Of a stretch of DNA of 9,074 nucleotides, positions 6,258 to 9,074 are shown piece by piece. The stretch covers positions 1 to 9,074 of the forward strand of contig DFBW01000252.1 in assembly GCA_002366775.1 (NCBI GenBank). The letters are read 5' to 3'. Under the pieces are notes generated by a model. The model worked only from the letters and a program-made list of their open reading frames with translations, did no database searches and had not been told where the DNA came from. The DNA is from Roseovarius sp. UBA3070. Lineage in GTDB: Bacteria; Pseudomonadota; Alphaproteobacteria; Rhodobacterales; Rhodobacteraceae. The first letter of the stretch is position 1. Every line of letters starts with the position of its first letter. The position numbers were made by a program, and so were the translations under genes.

Positions 6258-7469
6258 TCAAGCAGGCGACATGCCCCGCAGACGCTCAGACCGGCGGCGC
6301 AGCAGTTCCACAGTTGTCAGAAGCAGGATCGACATCACCACAAGGATCGTCGCCACCGCCAGAATGGTCGGTGAAATCTGCTCGCGCAGCCCGGTGAACA
6401 TCTGCCAGGGCAGTGTCTTTTGGCTGGCGGACCCAACGAACAGCACCACAACCACTTCGTCAAACGAGGTGATAAAGGCAAACAACCCACCCGAGATGAC
6501 ACCCGGCAGGATCAGCGGCATCTGCACCCGAAAGAACGTCGTCACCGGATCAGCGCCCATATTAGCCGCCGCGCGCGTCAGTGAATTGTCAAACCCAACC
6601 AACGTGGCCGTCACGGTGATAATCACAAACGGAATACCCAATACAGCATGGGCCAGGATCACCTTGATATAGCCCACCAGGTTCTTACCCATGCCCAAAG
6701 TGCCTTCCAGGAAGTTGCCGATGTCAGAGTAGAAAAAGAACATGCCCGTGGCCGAGATGATCAGCGGCACAATCATCGGCGAGATCAGGATTGCCATAAT
6801 GGCACGACGCCCCGGCACATGAGATTGCGACAGGCCAATCGCCGCCAATGTGCCCAATGACACCGAAATGATCGTCGCAATCGGCGCGATGATCAGCGAG
6901 TTTTTAAAGCTGCGCTGCCATTCGTTATTGGTAAAGAAATCCTGATAATGCTTCAGTGAATAGCCTTCCGGATCAAACCGCAGCATCTCAGGCGTGAAGG
7001 TAAAGAAATCCTGCGCGTTAAAGCTCAGCCACATCACCGGCACCAGTGGCGACACCAGAAAGAAGAAGATGCACCCGCATATGATACGAAACCCGTAATG
7101 CCACAGAACCTGACCGGGGGTCAGATAGGGCAGCAGGCGCGCACGATAGCGTCCCTCATAGAGCCAATAGCTGAACCACCAGAAAAAGAGGCCAAAGGCA
7201 ACGCCCAACACAACCCCCGGCACGCCAACCAGATAGATGCAAAGCACAAGCGCCACAGCAAGCGAGATCCACATCGCCAGGCGCTCAGTCTTGAGCACGT
7301 TGAAATATAGCCAGGCAAGACCAGCAGTGATGACAGCCCCGCCCATCATCCCCACAAAGCCCGAGCCATTGGCCGTGCCAAAGAACAACCCCACAAAGGC
7401 CCCCGCCGCTGCCACGATGGGCAGGACGAAGGATTGGGGTTTGCGTGAAATCGGTGTCAATGCAGCCAT
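6258..7469 (-). CDS. potC: Polyamine-type ABC transporter permease, PotC-like with N-terminal membrane extension
   Basis: Inner-membrane permease subunit of an importer probably for spermidine/putrescine or a related substrate. The usual PotC-like core starts near residue 125: first helix about 125-148, then RSFKNSLIIAPIATIISV, further helices, and the EAA coupling loop RAAANMGADPVTTFFRVQMP...PG (299-323) that contacts the ATPase. ITSFDEVVVVLFVG (334-347) and the AVATILVVMSILLLTTVELL last helix follow. Total length is 403 residues against about 264 in E. coli PotC; the surplus is an N-terminal region (residues 1-124) with about three hydrophobic segments (13-30, 37-56, 62-98). ATG 7469 lies 5 bases after the PotB-like stop, with only a weak GGGG ribosome site, suggesting coupled translation. 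The frame stays open upstream, but that overlaps the PotB-like gene. Substrate assignment is by family only. Confidence 0.85.
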   Translation of the reverse strand: MAALTPISRKPQSFVLPIVAAAGAFVGLFFGTANGSGFVGMMGGAVITAGLAWLYFNVLKTERLAMWISLAVALVLCIYLVGVPGVVLGVAFGLFFWWFSYWLYEGRYRARLLPYLTPGQVLWHYGFRIICGCIFFFLVSPLVPVMWLSFNAQDFFTFTPEMLRFDPEGYSLKHYQDFFTNNEWQRSFKNSLIIAPIATIISVSLGTLAAIGLSQSHVPGRRAIMAILISPMIVPLIISATGMFFFYSDIGNFLEGTLGMGKNLVGYIKVILAHAVLGIPFVIITVTATLVGFDNSLTRAAANMGADPVTTFFRVQMPLILPGVISGGLFAFITSFDEVVVVLFVGSASQKTLPWQMFTGLREQISPTILAVATILVVMSILLLTTVELLRRRSERLRGMSPA

Positions 7470-7474
7470 GTCCG

Positions 7475-8746
7475 TTACCCCAGCTTCACGTTGTCGATGC
7501 CGACGATCTTGTCGTAGCACCAGTAGAGCAGCAGAACGACTGCCAGAAGGATCGCACCCAATGCGGCCGCAAGGCCCCAGTTGAGTGAGGATGAAATGTG
7601 ATACGCAATCCGGTTCGAGATGAAGACACCCTTGGTGCCGCCGACGATCTCGGGCGTGATGTAATAGCCGATGGACAAAATGAACACGAGGATCGACCCC
7701 GCCCCAATGCCCGGAATGGACTGCGGGAAATAGACCCGCCAAAAGGCGGTCCAGTTGGTGGCGCCCATGGATTTGGCGGCGCGTAGGTACGTCGGCTGAA
7801 TGGTCTGCATGACCGAATACATCGGCAGGATCATAAACGGCAGCAAGATATGCGTCATCGCAATAATCGTGCCTGTCTGGTTGTTGATCATCACCAATCG
7901 GTTGGCATCATCAATCAAGCCCAGCCAGACCAGAATTTCGTTGATAACACCTTGTTGTTGCAACAACACCTTCCACGCCGATGTCCGCACCAAAAGCGAC
8001 GTCCAGAAGGGCAGCAACACAAGGATCATCAGCATGTTTGACGTGCGCATTGGCAGGTTCGCCAGTATCCACGCCACCGGGTAGGCCAGCAAGATGCATG
8101 ACCCGGTGATGATCAGCGACATCCACAGGGTGCGGCCAAACAGCTTGATCAGAATACGCTTATCTTCGGGTTGGGCCTGTGCGCCTTCCGGTGTGCGGCG
8201 CATGTCGATGGCATTCAGGAAATAGCCATTGGTGATGCGCACCGAATGTGTCTTGATTTCGCGCCAGGTTTCAACTTTGCCCCAGCCCTCTGATATCTCG
8301 ATCAGCTTGTCCTTGAAGGGACCGTCTGTTGCCGGGTCCAGATTTTTGATCTTACGCCCCGATTTGCGGAACAACGACGACATGCCGGTGCTCTCATAAT
8401 TCAGTCGGGTGCCAAGGCGCGTATGCCTTTTGGCCTCAATGGCGACCACCATATCCGAGACAAAGGCGGCATAGACGTTTTCACCAGGCAATTCGCCACT
8501 ATCAGAATCCCAGACATTCAGCTCAACCACAGTCAGTGGGAGCGTGTCGGCAACAATATCATTGTTAACCGAACGGGTCAGCATATTGGCAATTGGCAGA
8601 ATGAAGGACAGCAGAACGAACAACAACAACGGGGCAATCAGCATCAGCGCGCGCATCTTTTGCTGGCGCAAGGCGCGGTTCAGGCTGCGTTTCAGCGGCG
8701 TTCCGTCGGCGGCCAGTACCGGGCCGGTATCGGTGGTGTCGCTCAT
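7475..8746 (-). CDS. potB: Polyamine-type ABC transporter permease, PotB-like with large periplasmic insert
   Basis: Inner-membrane permease that would pair with the PotC-like protein. The 423 residues show a first helix at 33-55 (MLIAPLLLFVLLSFILPIANML in that region), then about 140 mostly hydrophilic residues (60-200), then helices near 206-229, 236-259, 290-314, 347-368 and 391-411. The LLPFWTSLLVRTSAW motif (244-258) is typical of PotB, and the EAA coupling loop LRAAKSMGATNWTAFWRVYF...PG spans 321-346. E. coli PotB has about 275-285 residues; the difference is mainly the insert between helices 1 and 2, expected in the periplasm. ATG 8746 is chosen over TTG 8761 because AAGGGG (8753-8758) sits 6 bases before it; that site lies within the end of the DUF1330 gene, one base away, so the genes are translationally coupled. 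Substrate is inferred from family. Confidence 0.86.
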   Translation of the reverse strand: MSDTTDTGPVLAADGTPLKRSLNRALRQQKMRALMLIAPLLLFVLLSFILPIANMLTRSVNNDIVADTLPLTVVELNVWDSDSGELPGENVYAAFVSDMVVAIEAKRHTRLGTRLNYESTGMSSLFRKSGRKIKNLDPATDGPFKDKLIEISEGWGKVETWREIKTHSVRITNGYFLNAIDMRRTPEGAQAQPEDKRILIKLFGRTLWMSLIITGSCILLAYPVAWILANLPMRTSNMLMILVLLPFWTSLLVRTSAWKVLLQQQGVINEILVWLGLIDDANRLVMINNQTGTIIAMTHILLPFMILPMYSVMQTIQPTYLRAAKSMGATNWTAFWRVYFPQSIPGIGAGSILVFILSIGYYITPEIVGGTKGVFISNRIAYHISSSLNWGLAAALGAILLAVVLLLYWCYDKIVGIDNVKLG

Positions 8747-8747
8747 C

Positions 8748-9035
8748 TTAAGCCCCTTCAACCACTAGGATAACGCTATCAGCTGTGCGCCTGCGGATCT
8801 CGGCTACCTTTTGGTACTCCGGATCATCATACGCAGCACGCGCGGCTTCATAGCTTGGAAATTCAATTACGACGTGGCGATTGAGTGTCTCGCCTTCCAT
8901 CGTTTCAGATGGCCCGCCACGGACAATGAACCTGCCACCAAGGCCCAGCAGGATCGGTGTGTCCTTTTCGACGTATTCTTTATACGCCTCAGGATCATTT
9001 ACCGTGATATGGCCGATTATATAGCCCTTGGGCAT
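8748..9035 (-). CDS. DUF1330 family protein
   Basis: A small cytoplasmic protein of 95 residues, full length for DUF1330, a family with a dimeric ferredoxin-like (alpha/beta barrel) fold and no settled function. Family marks visible: MPKGYIIGHITVNDPEAYKEY at the start, GGRFIVRGG (33-41), HVVIEFPSYEAARAAYDDPEYQ (54-75) and the closing RTADSVILVVEG. The start is ATG 9035; AAGGGA upstream is somewhat far (about 11 bases). Its TAA is one base from the PotB-like ATG, and its 3' end carries that gene's ribosome site, so it belongs to the same operon. Its job in polyamine-type uptake, if any, is unknown; an enzyme or a ligand-binding accessory role are both possible. The upstream neighbour lies beyond the window edge. 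Confidence 0.85.
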   Translation of the reverse strand: MPKGYIIGHITVNDPEAYKEYVEKDTPILLGLGGRFIVRGGPSETMEGETLNRHVVIEFPSYEAARAAYDDPEYQKVAEIRRRTADSVILVVEGA

Positions 9036-9074
9036 GGTGTGATGTGTCCCTTGTCATATAGCGGTGAGGGCCAT

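Noticed and set aside
7470..7742. Longer N-terminus for the PotC-like protein, extending into the PotB-like gene
   Set aside because: It overlaps the conserved end of the PotB-like permease in another frame and reads as low-quality Arg/His-rich sequence; ATG 7469, just after the PotB-like stop, is the sensible start.
9054..9074. Possible C-terminal end of an upstream gene (MALTAI then TGA, minus strand)
   Set aside because: Only six codons are inside the window and any frame could give this by chance; an upstream pot gene is expected nearby but cannot be claimed from these bases.

Overview
This window looks like chromosomal DNA from an alphaproteobacterium of the Rhodobacteraceae (Roseobacter group). 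The basis is moderate GC content, dense coding and gene families with that group's character: an alphaproteobacterial-type IlvE, a PetP/PetR-like regulator pair, extended PotB/PotC permeases, and a leuCD cluster followed by a membrane protein and a secreted EEP-fold protein. Genus cannot be decided from the sequence alone.

Layout. Left block (1-3567, all minus strand): leuC and leuD, which share a TAATG junction, encode the two subunits of isopropylmalate isomerase. After a GC-rich hairpin and a 240-base gap come a six-segment membrane protein of unknown function and the start of an exported endonuclease/exonuclease/phosphatase-fold protein that runs off the left edge. Middle block (3829-6058): an OmpR-type response regulator and a MarR-type regulator overlap by ATGA on the minus strand and resemble PetR/PetP of Rhodobacter capsulatus. 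They diverge from ilvE (branched-chain aminotransferase, plus strand), and the two predicted promoters interlock in the shared 167-base gap. Right block (6258-9035, minus strand): a DUF1330 protein, a PotB-like permease and a PotC-like permease are packed with gaps of 1 and 5 bases. They form the downstream part of a polyamine-type ABC importer operon whose ATPase and binding protein would lie beyond the right edge. The ilvE and pot operons converge on two back-to-back intrinsic terminators.

How the genes fit together: LeuCD catalyses the second step of leucine synthesis and IlvE the last step of leucine, isoleucine and valine synthesis, so two blocks of one pathway flank a regulatory pair. 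The right block is a separate uptake function.

I see no rRNA, tRNA, CRISPR, insertion sequence or phage gene. The content is mostly core metabolism and transport. The observations most worth a second look are the interlocked petP/ilvE promoters, a tiny Leu-Leu leader ORF overlapping the ilvE start, a probable CTG start overlapping a stop codon, enlarged polyamine permeases and a DUF1330 gene inside the transporter operon. I found no clear new multi-gene system.
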